DNA from: Nitrosomonas communis
GTDB taxonomy: Bacteria; Pseudomonadota; Gammaproteobacteria; Burkholderiales; Nitrosomonadaceae
Direction of reading: 5' to 3'
Length of the DNA: 64,000 bases
Assembly (NCBI RefSeq): GCF_001007935.1
Contig: NZ_CP011451.1
Span: 1,922,001 to 1,986,000, forward strand
Shown: positions 27,385 to 36,104 of the stretch, piece by piece
How positions within the stretch are numbered: position 1 is the first letter of the stretch
Layout of the letters: each line of letters begins with the position of its first letter
Notes under the pieces: model-generated
The model's database searches: none
What the model saw: only the letters and a program-made list of their open reading frames with translations
What the model was told of the DNA's origin: nothing
Made by a program: the position numbers and the translations under genes

Positions 27385-28848
27385 ATGGGTACAACAACTG
27401 GAAATGATGCTCGTTCAACTTGGTTTGCGCAGCAACAAGCTGCTGGTACACAAGCTGCTGGTACTGAAGCAGGGGCTGCAGCTGCTGCAGCTCATGGTGG
27501 TGGTAAAGGAGCCGCTGCAGCTAATGCTAATGGAAACAATGCCGAAGCTAATGCTAATGGAACCAATGGAAACAATGGAACCAATGCCGAAGCTAATGCT
27601 AATGGAAACAATGCCGAAGCTAATGCTAATGGAAACAATGCCAAAGCTAATGCTAATGGAAACGATGGAAACAATGCCGAAGCTAATGCTAATGGGACCA
27701 ATGGAACCAATGGAACCAATGGAACCAATGGAACCAATGGAAACAATGGAACCAATGCCGAAGCTAATGCTAATGGAACCAATGGAAACAATGGAACTAA
27801 TGCCGAAGCTAATGCTAATGGAAACAATGGAACTAATGCCGAAGCTAATGCTAATGGAACCAATGGAACCAATGGAACCAATGGAAACAATGGAACCAAT
27901 GCCGAAGCTAATGCTGAAGGAAACACCAACGCAGCTAATGGTAATGGACCAAACATTTTAGACTTGCTCGGTATGAGCCAAGGTGGTCATGGCCGTCGTC
28001 ATGATGGTAAAGACCAAGATGGTAAAGACCAAGATGGTGAAGGCCAAGGTAACCAGGGCGATATGAGCCAAGGTGGTGATCGTGATCATCATGGTGCTAA
28101 TGGAAACGATAGAGGCATGAGACCTGATGGTGGTGAAGGCCAAGATGGTCATCATCATGGCGGAAAAGGCCAAGGTGGTGAAGGCCAAGAAGGTGGTCAG
28201 GGCGGCGGTATGGGCCAGGATTGTGAAGGCCAAGGCGATCATCACCATGGCGGAAAAGGCCAAGGTGGAAATGACCAAGGTGGTAGAGACCGGGATGGTA
28301 AAGGCCAGGACGGAAATGACCAAGGTGGTAGAGACCGGGATGGTGCAGGCCGGGACGGAAATGACCAAGGTGGTAGAGACCGCGATGGTAAAGGTCAGGA
28401 CGGAAATGACCAAGGTGGTAGAGACCGGGATGGTAAAGGCCAGGACGGAAATGACCAGGGTGGTAGAGACCGGGATGGTAAAGGCCGGGACGGAAATGAC
28501 CAAGGTGGTAGAGACCGCGATGGTAAAGACCACGGTAGCAATGACCATGGTGGTAAACATAAAAATGTTGACGCACGTCCAGATCACCCTTGCCAAGGTG
28601 AAGAGGGAGCAGATAATTTTGTTTTCCATGATCTGGGGAACTGGACAATTGAAAACTTTAATGGAGAGGAAGGTGATACGCTGGACCTCAGTGGATTTGG
28701 TTTAACTCGTGATGAGGTAGCTGGTCATATCACAAATATCAAAATTGAGGCTGATACCATAATCGTTAACTTTGGCGACGATGTATCGATTAAACTGGTA
28801 GGCCAAGCGCCCACCTGGGATAACGTAATTACCGCTGAGCCAGCTTGA
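27385..28848 (+). CDS. Repetitive Asn/Gly- and Asp/Gly-rich protein with RTX-type C-terminus
   Basis: The 487-aa protein has four parts: an Ala/Gly/Gln-rich head (1-44), a low-complexity Asn-Gly-Thr/AEANA block (about 45-185) and a charged Gly-Asp-Gln-His block (about 195-400) with six 15-residue repeats GNDQGGRDRDGKGQD. A folded-looking tail (about 408-487) reads GADNFVFHDLGNWTIENFN and LDLSGFGLTRDEVAGHI, then IIVNFGDDVSIKLVG. The tail resembles the C-terminal region of RTX and peptidase-M10-type proteins secreted by type I systems. There is no N-terminal signal peptide, which agrees. The central block has 15 N-G-T sequons. No exporter gene is adjacent. A surface or matrix role is inference. 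Confidence 0.75.
   Translation: MGTTTGNDARSTWFAQQQAAGTQAAGTEAGAAAAAAHGGGKGAAAANANGNNAEANANGTNGNNGTNAEANANGNNAEANANGNNAKANANGNDGNNAEANANGTNGTNGTNGTNGTNGNNGTNAEANANGTNGNNGTNAEANANGNNGTNAEANANGTNGTNGTNGNNGTNAEANAEGNTNAANGNGPNILDLLGMSQGGHGRRHDGKDQDGKDQDGEGQGNQGDMSQGGDRDHHGANGNDRGMRPDGGEGQDGHHHGGKGQGGEGQEGGQGGGMGQDCEGQGDHHHGGKGQGGNDQGGRDRDGKGQDGNDQGGRDRDGAGRDGNDQGGRDRDGKGQDGNDQGGRDRDGKGQDGNDQGGRDRDGKGRDGNDQGGRDRDGKDHGSNDHGGKHKNVDARPDHPCQGEEGADNFVFHDLGNWTIENFNGEEGDTLDLSGFGLTRDEVAGHITNIKIEADTIIVNFGDDVSIKLVGQAPTWDNVITAEPA
27517..27938 (+). repeat. Low-complexity tandem array encoding NGT/NGN and AEANA units
   Basis: Units of AATGGAACC and AATGGAAAC alternate with GCCGAAGCTAATGCT. The AEANA peptide occurs eight times plus one AKANA variant. 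Codon use is almost constant, so the array probably changes length by slippage or unequal recombination. Confidence 0.9.
28267..28536 (+). repeat. Six tandem 45-bp repeats within the RTX-like gene
   Basis: Copies begin at 28267, 28312, 28357, 28402, 28447 and 28492, each starting GGAAATGACCAAGGTGGTAG (copy 5 has one G for A). The reading frame is preserved throughout, giving a 15-aa unit. Variation is limited to the last residues (KGQD, AGRD, KGRD, KDHG). Confidence 0.93.
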
Positions 28849-28904
28849 TAGCGTATCAGTAGAAGGGGAAGCCTGACTTCCTCTTCACTTGTTAGTGCTG
28901 TAAA

Positions 28905-28949
28905 ATTTGGGGCTTAAGTAACTATACCTTAGTTACTTAAGCCCCAAAT
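28905..28949. terminator. Perfect 19-bp stem hairpin after the RTX-like gene
   Basis: ATTTGGGGCTTAAGTAACT, a 7-nt loop ATACCTT, then AGTTACTTAAGCCCCAAAT form a perfect 19-bp stem, 56 bp after the stop codon. It would end transcription of the repetitive gene and shield it from the convergent IS3 element. The 3' side is pyrimidine-rich (CTTATCTATCTCT) rather than a U run. Confidence 0.65.
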
Positions 28950-29259
28950 CTTATCTATCTCTATATATCCATTCTTTATAACAAGAAAGTCAGACCAGCT
29001 GATTATTTTCTCCGCATATTTTAATTCGTGGTGTCGATAGCTGAAATTGTATGCAATCGCATTATTGCTAGCTTATTTGCTATCGGTAGGTGTCAACATA
29101 CTTTTCGCCTGAATACATTATTTAAGCAACCTTTTCCATCGTGGTTTTTGGTTGCGTATTACCGGGATTAAGCCTGACTGTTGATTCGTGTGACCAGTTT
29201 CGGGTTTCGCCTGACCAACGTTCCGGATGCTTCTTTTTCGCTTCCTCATAGAGACGTTT

Positions 29260-30210
29260 TCACTGTTCAAGAAGAGTCACATCATCACCATGATGGCGCT
29301 GTGTTGGTGTCACATATTTTATGCCGCCATGGCGATGACAGTGGTTATACCAGTCAACAAAATGCAGCACCCATTGGCGTGCCTCGTCAAGACTTTCAAA
29401 AGGTTTGGATGGATAAGCAGGTGTATATTTCAAAGTTTTGAATAATGCCTCTGAATACGGATTATCGTTACTCACCGAAGGGCGGCTGAATGATGGAACA
29501 ACACCCAGCTTCTGCATTGTTACCAGCATGGTGGCCCCTTTCATCGGGCTGCCATTATCTGAATGTAATACCACCTTCTGGTGGATGGGTAATACTTCAG
29601 TCAACCGGGTTTTTCGCAAAACATCAGCAGCTCGTTCCGATGATTCATTCTCATAGACTTCCCAGCCTACAATTTTACGACTATAGATATCCATGAACAG
29701 ATACAGGTAAAAGAATACGCCTTTGAGCGTACTGGCCAGATAGGTAATGTCCCATGACCACACCTGATTGGGTCCATCTGCCATATAGGTTGTCGGTTTC
29801 TTTGTCGTGCCTGGATTGGCCGTACGGCCTCGGCGATGCAATTGGCCAGCATTACGTAAAATGCGGTAGAAACTGCTTTCTGACGCCAGATAAATAGCTT
29901 TGTCTGCTAGGGCAGGGACAATCTGTTTAGGTGTCTGGCTGCAGAATTCTTTACTGTTACAAACGTCGAGGATATGCTTTCTTTCCTGCTCACTGAGTTT
30001 ATTGGCAGGCGTTTTCTCGACTATCTGCCGACGATCTTCCAGGCCAATGTGATGCCAGTATTGCAGCGTGCGGCTGCTGATGCCGATCACCTCACAGGCC
30101 AATCGTTGCCGTACACCTTGATTCACTGCTTCTGTTATTAATTGTATGGCCATCTGACGATCCTGCGCGCAGATCAATCTTCCTCGCTCACCCCCCAGAT
30201 GGCTTCGCAC
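29260..30210 (-). CDS. IS3-family transposase OrfB (DDE catalytic part)
   Basis: OrfB contains the integrase core of the element: an HTH_21-like start, then SWDITYLASTLKGVFFYLYL with the first catalytic Asp, VVLHSDNGSPMKGATM with the second, and NDNPYSEALFKTLKY with the catalytic Glu, followed by WYNHCHRHGGIKYVTPTQRH. The frame is open for 316 codons. It is almost certainly made as an OrfAB fusion by -1 frameshifting at AAAAAAG (30216-30210), since its own GTG at 30210 lacks a good ribosome site. Confidence 0.92.
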   Translation of the reverse strand: MRSHLGGERGRLICAQDRQMAIQLITEAVNQGVRQRLACEVIGISSRTLQYWHHIGLEDRRQIVEKTPANKLSEQERKHILDVCNSKEFCSQTPKQIVPALADKAIYLASESSFYRILRNAGQLHRRGRTANPGTTKKPTTYMADGPNQVWSWDITYLASTLKGVFFYLYLFMDIYSRKIVGWEVYENESSERAADVLRKTRLTEVLPIHQKVVLHSDNGSPMKGATMLVTMQKLGVVPSFSRPSVSNDNPYSEALFKTLKYTPAYPSKPFESLDEARQWVLHFVDWYNHCHRHGGIKYVTPTQRHHGDDVTLLEQ

Positions 30211-30677
30211 TTTTTTGACAGCACCAGCAGCGCGGCTGTTTCTGCCAGTGCTTTTTCTTTGCGTCTGAGTTCAGCTTCCAGACGCTTTATCTGCTTCCGC
30301 TCTTCCTGACGATAGCGATTCTTTTCTTTCTCAGCCTGGGCATGGCGTTGATACCCTGACAGTGCTGCCGTTTTCCATTGATCAATCTGTTCTGAGTACA
30401 AGCCTTTACTGCGGCAATATTCACTCAGTTGTGCGCTATTCAAACCAGCTGTTTCTATTACAACCGCCAGCTTATCTTCTGCTGTCCAGTCATCTGCTTT
30501 ACTGTTATCTCCCGGCACTGCGATCCCCCTATTCCTGTATTCTTTTCTCCATTTATACAGCGTAACATCAGATACGCCTGTTTCTTTACACAATTGGGGA
30601 ACAGATACCGCATTGGGTGGCATCATCTTCTTGATGACTGATTCCTTAAATTCTTTTGAATAACTCTTTTGCTTCAT
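30174..30677 (-). CDS. IS3-family transposase OrfA (DNA-binding part)
   Basis: OrfA is 167 aa with an N-terminal helix-turn-helix (YSKEFKESVIKKM, VPQLCKETGVSDVTLYKWRK) that binds the element ends, and a C-terminal leucine-heptad coiled coil (IKRLEAELRRKEKALAETAA) for multimerisation. It overlaps orfB by 37 bp, and the A6G slippery run lies in the overlap. The length is longer than the 90-100 aa of many IS3 OrfA proteins, as in the IS150 type. Confidence 0.9.
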   Translation of the reverse strand: MKQKSYSKEFKESVIKKMMPPNAVSVPQLCKETGVSDVTLYKWRKEYRNRGIAVPGDNSKADDWTAEDKLAVVIETAGLNSAQLSEYCRSKGLYSEQIDQWKTAALSGYQRHAQAEKEKNRYRQEERKQIKRLEAELRRKEKALAETAALLVLSKKCEAIWGVSEED

Positions 30678-30737
30678 GTCCTCTCACTTCGCCCTTCAAG
30701 TTTTTAGGTTTCAACTGCGGTGAAAGGTATCCTGACA

Positions 30738-31131
30738 CATAGGGCTATGCCATACCTTAATCATGTAATCAGGCTCGCATGAATCAACTTATTGCTTTTG
30801 CATGGTCTTAGGGATTAAGCAGAATTTAATTCAAATATTAAATTATGTTGACCCAAAAATTTAGAGAGGCAAGCGAATGCGCTCAGAAGTCAATCATCTT
30901 TTTTGAAGATACGTTGATGAGTTTTCATGTATGAGTACAAACTCTTGTATAACTGAATAAATAAAATTGAGTGGATCGTTTCAATCAATTCTTTACCATT
31001 GGCGGAGTTTGTAAAACTGCCAAGAAGCAACCTCGATCTTCGACCAGCTTAACCTAAATAGCGCTTTTGTAAACATGATGCTGGGAAACCTCTTTGGTTG
31101 AATATTCATCAATAGTTCGGAGGAAAGCCTT
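30738..31131. other. Gene-free interval
   Basis: No ORF with a credible ribosome site and no RNA gene was recognised. The end contains TTCGGAGGAAAG, the ribosome site of the following alcohol dehydrogenase frame. Confidence 0.5.
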
Positions 31132-32154
31132 GTGACTAAAATTCATGGCTGGGCCACACACGGTCCCAAGCAGAAACTTAAGCAGTTTACTTATGATGCA
31201 GGGCCCCTCGGATCGGAAGAGGTGGAAGTTGCCGTCGAATATTGTGGTATTTGCTATTCCGATGTTGCGATGATCAATGATGAGTGGGGTTGGTCGCATT
31301 ATCCGTTTATTCCAGGGCATGAGGTAGTTGGACGAATCGTAGCTTTGGGCGATTACAGTAAGGGCAAGGGCTTGCGAACCGATCAACGCGTCGGCGTTGG
31401 CTGGAACGCCGGCAGTTGCATGCATTGTCACGAATGCATGACTGGTAACAATAACCTCTGTCCCAAAGTCGAGCCCACAATAGTCGGACGCCACGGTGGA
31501 TTCGCGGACCGTGTTCGTGCGCATTGGGCCTAGACTGTTCCGCTGCCAGATAGACTCGACATATCGTCTGCAGGGCCGCTGTTATGCGGCGGTGTCACCG
31601 TATTTTCGCCATTGGTAACCTGTGGCATCAAATCAACTGACCACGTCGGTGTACTCGGTGTCGGCGGTCTGGGTCATATGGCCCTCAAATTTGCCAGAGC
31701 TTGGGGCTGCGAAGTGACGGCATTTACTACTCATCAATCCAAAGCTGATGAGGCGCGAGGTTTCGGCGCTCACCATGTGGTGCTGAGCCACGATAGAGAA
31801 GCTTTGGAGAAAATCTCCAGCTCGCTTGATTTGCTGATTATGACCGCTAACGCGCCACAGGATTGGCAAGCGCTGTTAAAAACATTGAAACCCAGAGGTC
31901 GCTTGCATATCCTGGGCGTGGTGACTGAGCCGATACCGATTATAGCCATCGATCTGATTTTAGGGCATAAGTGTATTTCAGGATCACCGGTAGGCAGTCC
32001 CACCATGATCGCTACGATGATGGAATTTGCCGCACGAACCGGTATTGCACCGCAAGTGGAGCATTTTCCGATGAGTCAGGTCAACCAAGCACTGGAATAT
32101 CTCCGCTCAGGCAAAGCGCGTTACCGTGTCGTGCTGGATGCGGATTTTGCCTGA
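31132..32154 (+). pseudogene. Zinc alcohol dehydrogenase interrupted by one in-frame amber codon
   Basis: The 340-codon frame encodes a YahK/cinnamyl-type medium-chain alcohol dehydrogenase. It has the catalytic zinc ligands CGICYSDVA and GHEVVGRIVALG, four structural-zinc cysteines in CMHCHECMTGNNNLCPK, the Rossmann motif GVLGVGGLGHMALKFA and a normal C-terminus (KARYRVVLDADF). A single TAG at 31531-31533, between RAHWA and TVPLPDRLD, splits it; both halves stay in the same frame and are otherwise undamaged. It starts with GTG at 31132 after GGAGGAAAG. Unless the amber codon is suppressed or is a sequencing error, no full enzyme is made. Pyruvate decarboxylase lies 242 bp downstream, so the pair would form an ethanol pathway. 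Confidence 0.85.
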
Positions 32155-32175
32155 GTAAAGGAATAATTTGGAATA

Positions 32176-32278
32176 ATTCCATTTTCCAATCAAACATGAC
32201 GCGAAGGCGAGCTGCAGACAGCATCCATCATACGGCAAAGTGAAGCTGACAAAGTCCGTTTTGATTTAGCAATGAAAT
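32176..32278 (-). repeat. Dispersed element, copy 7 (reverse)
   Basis: The ends are ATTCCATTTTCCAATCAAA and TTTTGATTTAGCAATGAAAT. The core GCGAAGGCGAGCTGCAGACA and CGGCAAAGTGAAGCTGACAA matches the family in reverse. It lies between the alcohol dehydrogenase and decarboxylase genes. Confidence 0.9.
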
Positions 32279-32396
32279 AAGGAGTTGAGTATTTCGCCTC
32301 TGCAACGAAGGTATGTGGTTTGGATAGGGGATTATCCTTCAAGCAGGATATGAAGCATAACGGTTACCAATCGTAAAAAAAATAGGAGAAGACGGG

Positions 32397-34046
32397 ATGG
32401 CAATAACAGTTATTGAATATGTGCTTGGGCGTCTTCAAGATCTTGGGATAACGGATATTTTCGGGATACCCGGTGATTTTTCTTTCCCTATTAACGACGC
32501 GATCTGCAACGATCAAAATATGCGTTGGATTGGTTGCTGCAACGAACTGAATGCGGCTTATGCTGCGGATGGCTACGCACGCATCAGGGGATTCGGAGCT
32601 CTTTGCACAACCTATGGTGTAGGCGAGCTGAGCGCTCTCTGCGGCATCGCCGGTTCCTACGCCGAGAACTTGCCGGTGTTTCACCTGGTCGGTATTCCGG
32701 GACAGGCAATGATGGAGTCGAGAGGAAAAGTGCACCACACTCTGGGTAATGGGGAATTCGATTTATTCTACAAGATGTCAGAGCCCGTCGCCTGTGCCCG
32801 TGCCATCATGACGCCGGAAAACTGCGCAAGCGAGACTGAGCGACTGATTGCCGCTGCTTGTTATAATCGTCAGCCAGTATACATGGCATTTCCACTTGAC
32901 TATGCGACCATGCAAGTATTAGGCAGGGCTGAACCTATTCCAGCCCCTCTGAGCGATCCTACATCATTATCAGCTGCGGTCGACGCAATGCTCGCCATGT
33001 TATCCAGAGCTCATACCGCTGTCATTATGCCCGGAAATATCACTTCACGCCTTGGGCTAAAGGACCAAGTCATGGCGCTTATCAATTCGTCAGGGTTGCC
33101 TTGTGCCACCATCGCCTCGGATAAGACCGATGTCGACGAAACACATCCGAATTTTATCGGCATATGGTCCGGTCGAATGGGCATTCCCGATGCGGCGCAA
33201 ACCTTTGTCGAAGGTGCGGACTGTGTATTAGGTCTCGGCGCTTATATGACTGATTTCTTCTTTGGAAAAATTGACCGCGCTAAAACCATCAACATTGAGC
33301 TGCATGCAGTCAGGGTGGGTCAGGCCGTTTTTCGTAATATTCAGCTCGCTGACGCCCTCGCAGAACTGACCCGGCGTCTACCCAAACGCACAGATGTCAA
33401 AGGACCCAAGCCTGTAGGCCTGGGTGAGCCGGAAGGTAAAGGTAATGACCCGATAACAGCTCATGCGTTATATCCACGCTGGGAGAGATTCCTGAAACCA
33501 AGTGATATCCTGATTCAGGAAACAGGCTCCAGCGCTTTTCCGATGTTTTGCGCCCGCATGCCCAAGGGTTCTGTGTTTCATAACCAATTACTATGGGCTG
33601 CGATTGGCTGGGCAACGCCTGCTGCCTTTGGTGCGGCAATCGCCGACCCAAAACGGCGGCTGGTGCTTATCACTGGTGAGGGTGCCCATCAAATGACTGT
33701 CCAGGAAATCGGCCAGTTTGGACGGTACGGACTGAAACCGATCATCTTTGTGTTGAATAACAACGGCTATCTTATTGAGCGAGTGCTCTGCAAGCATCCC
33801 GATATGGAATACAATGACATTACCCAATGGAATTACCACCAGCTTCCGGCCGCTCTGGGTTGCAGCGACTGGTTCACGACGCGGGTGACGACCTGCGGTG
33901 AGCTCGATGCAGCTCTCGCACGAGCTGAAAGTTCGGGAACAGGTGTTTATATTGAAATCGTCACTAAGAAGTACGATACTCATCCAACGATGAAGCATAT
34001 TCATGAGGTTGTCGCAGGTAACGTACGGATCAATTGGGATAGATAA
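32397..34046 (+). CDS. pdc: Pyruvate decarboxylase (TPP-dependent)
   Basis: This enzyme class converts pyruvate to acetaldehyde and CO2; indolepyruvate decarboxylases are close relatives. The key residues sit at the positions known from Zymomonas PDC: Asp27 (GIPGDF), Glu50 (CCNELNAAYAADGYAR), His113-His114 (GKVHHTLGNG), and later a Glu at 461 in NNNGYLIER. The diphosphate and Mg2+ motif is GEGAHQMTVQEIGQFGRYG followed by NNNGY. At 549 aa the length fits. With the neighbouring alcohol dehydrogenase this would make ethanol from pyruvate, unexpected in a chemolithotroph, but the dehydrogenase is interrupted here. Confidence 0.87.
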   Translation: MAITVIEYVLGRLQDLGITDIFGIPGDFSFPINDAICNDQNMRWIGCCNELNAAYAADGYARIRGFGALCTTYGVGELSALCGIAGSYAENLPVFHLVGIPGQAMMESRGKVHHTLGNGEFDLFYKMSEPVACARAIMTPENCASETERLIAAACYNRQPVYMAFPLDYATMQVLGRAEPIPAPLSDPTSLSAAVDAMLAMLSRAHTAVIMPGNITSRLGLKDQVMALINSSGLPCATIASDKTDVDETHPNFIGIWSGRMGIPDAAQTFVEGADCVLGLGAYMTDFFFGKIDRAKTINIELHAVRVGQAVFRNIQLADALAELTRRLPKRTDVKGPKPVGLGEPEGKGNDPITAHALYPRWERFLKPSDILIQETGSSAFPMFCARMPKGSVFHNQLLWAAIGWATPAAFGAAIADPKRRLVLITGEGAHQMTVQEIGQFGRYGLKPIIFVLNNNGYLIERVLCKHPDMEYNDITQWNYHQLPAALGCSDWFTTRVTTCGELDAALARAESSGTGVYIEIVTKKYDTHPTMKHIHEVVAGNVRINWDR

Positions 34047-34197
34047 AATTTAATGATTTGCGGCGTATAACAGATACCTGGTTAATCCAGTTCTGCCTGT
34101 CTTAATTCCCGTTTGAAGATGTTCCCTATTTACTCATAAGAACTGATTTCAATCAGGTAACAATGTCGTTGCATGAGGTGATTTTTTCTTGCTTAGA

Positions 34198-34303
34198 ATA
34201 CCTTTATTTCTAAACCAAGCCTGATGTTATCCGCTTTTCCTGACCGTATGATTGCTACTGTCTGCGGCTCGCCTTCGCGTCATGTTTGCTTGAGAAATGG
34301 AAT
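34198..34303 (+). repeat. Dispersed element, copy 8 (forward, diverged left end)
   Basis: The left end is degenerate (ATACCTTTATTTCTAAACCA). The core CTGCGGCTCGCCTTCGCGTC and the right end GAGAAATGGAATAC are well preserved. It lies between the convergent pdc gene and the next gene. Confidence 0.85.
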
Positions 34304-34313
34304 ACGAGGGTTT

Positions 34314-36104
34314 TCATGGTGCCGGCCTGCGGGCTTCGCGGAACCAGCTGCGATATTGCTCCATTTTTGCGCGCTGTGCCGCGGGTGCCTGGCGGCGACA
34401 GGTGGAATACTCTTCTGTTCCTGGCTGTGCGCCCCAACGTATTTCAGGGCAATCGTTGGGGTTATAAGCCATTTCATAGGCTGACTTCCGTGCTAGCACC
34501 TCAGCTATGGAAAGCTCCCATGGGCTACCGTCAGTGCGTGTATAGCGTATGCTGTGTTCATGGATGCGCCTTACGTGGTATTGCTCGATTCCGGCCTTGG
34601 CTTCTTCGGGACTCTGGTTTTTCAGTACGAACAATTCTGGGTAGCGTACGATCTTCTCAGGTAGGCCGTTTAACACATTGATGGCAATGATCAGGCGCAT
34701 ATCGCGGGACGGGGTGGAGTAATCTTCCCACGGGCCGATGGTCTGGAAGATTGCCGTGCCACTAGGCATGAGAATGGTGCTGCCGGAGTATTTGCGAAAA
34801 TAGGCTTCACCATTGTCTACCGAAGTCACGCGCGTTTCGATTTGTTCTATCAACGCATCCAGTGTGGCTTCGTAAATTTGCTTGGGTTCAAGGCCTGCAG
34901 GGCTGATGAGCTTGGTTACCTTGGCATAGAAATTGTCTGCAGAGAGTTGATCTTGCTCCAAGGAGAAAGGGGCAAAATCAGGGTTCTCGATCAATTCGTC
35001 ATTCGAGAGTAGCCGTAACCCGCCTGAGGATGTTGGCAGCAAAGGACGAAAAGCTTTAAAGCCTGGTCCGGCGCTTTCATTATTTGTGAACAGCATCGTA
35101 CCCTCCCAGACCCGTTTGCGCGCAACCGAGTTATCTGGTTGAGCATCGACGGCTAGTAAAAGGCCGGGGCGTCCTTCTATTTGCGGAACCCATTCAACCA
35201 GCACCAGCACATGACCGTAGGGATCAGCATAGACTGTGCCCGGCCAGAGTCTCTCCCGGCTGAGAGTGATGGGATACAGATCCGTCGACTCGCTCTCTAA
35301 TCCTGTCCGTAATGAACCTGAATGAACGGTATTGACTAACTGCCTGCTGATTTTTATGAAACCGGTCTGTGAGCTGATGCCGTGGGTAAATTCGGTGATG
35401 ACGGTAGCTGTACCACATTGAGGTGGCGCCTTGGCTGAGCCACGCCCGCAAGCGCGGAAAGAGATGGGCAAACCAACCTTCCAGGCAAAATAAGCCCGCA
35501 AGGTATAGGGGAGATCGGCACAATCGGGGGTAAGTGGCAAGTGATGATCCTCATTGAGGCCAAGATAATTGTGCAGGAAGTTGCGCTCATTGTTGCGCAG
35601 CACAGGTTCCAAAGAACGGAAATGAAGGTTTTCCTCAGGTGGCGCGCTAAACAATGCTTCGATCCAGGCAGAATAAAAAGCTTCCGTGGCAAGGTTCCAT
35701 GTTTTAGCTCTCCGCTCTTTTTTCTGAGCTCCTGATTCGCCAATGATGAGTGCATGACAAGCGATTAGTTTTCCATTCCGGCTCGCCTCTACTCGATAAT
35801 GGCCTTCGTTGACACCTGCCAATTCAGCCACAAGGCTCCAAGGTGGGCCCCCTCGACGGTGTGAACGTAACGGCATGCGCTGATCTTGATGGTCGATCAG
35901 CGTGAGTTCCGACACGAGCCCATCCGTGGACACAGCCATGAGCTTGATCTGCTCATCGACTTTAGGATTGAGAGGAGAGATCCAGATATGCGTCTCGCCA
36001 GTTTGTTGGCATGAATTATCCCCAGCTTGCACCACAGAAATGCCGCAGAATGCGAGTGAGCACACGCAGAAAAAGTGAGCAAGCTTGATGGAAAATTCCA
36101 ACAC
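34314..36104 (-). CDS. Periplasmic protein with putative transglutaminase/NlpC-like cysteine hydrolase core
   Basis: I take GTG at 36104 as start because AAGG lies 8 bp upstream and it places a clean signal peptide first (LEFSIKLAHFFCVCSLAFCG, cut near VVQA); the frame itself extends to 36239. The resulting 596-aa protein has an Ig-like N-terminal segment. A region PLTPDCADLPYTLRAYFAWK looks like the Cys-helix of papain-fold hydrolases, followed by DPYGHVLVLVEW, which could supply the histidine. No family is recognised with certainty and the catalytic assignment is inference. It is flanked by dispersed repeats on both sides. Confidence 0.55.
   Translation of the reverse strand: MLEFSIKLAHFFCVCSLAFCGISVVQAGDNSCQQTGETHIWISPLNPKVDEQIKLMAVSTDGLVSELTLIDHQDQRMPLRSHRRGGPPWSLVAELAGVNEGHYRVEASRNGKLIACHALIIGESGAQKKERRAKTWNLATEAFYSAWIEALFSAPPEENLHFRSLEPVLRNNERNFLHNYLGLNEDHHLPLTPDCADLPYTLRAYFAWKVGLPISFRACGRGSAKAPPQCGTATVITEFTHGISSQTGFIKISRQLVNTVHSGSLRTGLESESTDLYPITLSRERLWPGTVYADPYGHVLVLVEWVPQIEGRPGLLLAVDAQPDNSVARKRVWEGTMLFTNNESAGPGFKAFRPLLPTSSGGLRLLSNDELIENPDFAPFSLEQDQLSADNFYAKVTKLISPAGLEPKQIYEATLDALIEQIETRVTSVDNGEAYFRKYSGSTILMPSGTAIFQTIGPWEDYSTPSRDMRLIIAINVLNGLPEKIVRYPELFVLKNQSPEEAKAGIEQYHVRRIHEHSIRYTRTDGSPWELSIAEVLARKSAYEMAYNPNDCPEIRWGAQPGTEEYSTCRRQAPAAQRAKMEQYRSWFREARRPAP

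Larger units (their letters stand above)
29091..30737 (-). mobile_element. IS3-family insertion sequence, apparently complete
   Basis: The element spans about 1.65 kb. Its left end TGTCAACATACTTTTCGCC and the complement of its right end, TGTCAGGATACCTTTCACC, are imperfect terminal inverted repeats with 15 of 19 positions equal. It carries overlapping orfA and orfB on the - strand with an A6G slippery site in the overlap. No clear target duplication was seen by eye. Both frames are intact, so it may be active. Confidence 0.88.

Noticed and set aside
28267-28536. Regular 45-bp repeats resembling a CRISPR array
   Set aside because: There are no unique spacers; the repeats are contiguous and in frame within a coding region.
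27492-28629. Long open frames on the opposite strand of the repetitive gene
   Set aside because: They arise because the simple repeats lack stop codons in other frames; the + frame has a ribosome site and a folded C-terminal domain, while the antisense products are monotone Leu/Pro/Val or His/Leu repeats.
31531-31533. Amber codon read as a non-standard amino acid such as pyrrolysine
   Set aside because: The enzyme family does not use pyrrolysine and the site is not catalytic; a nonsense mutation or sequencing error is simpler.
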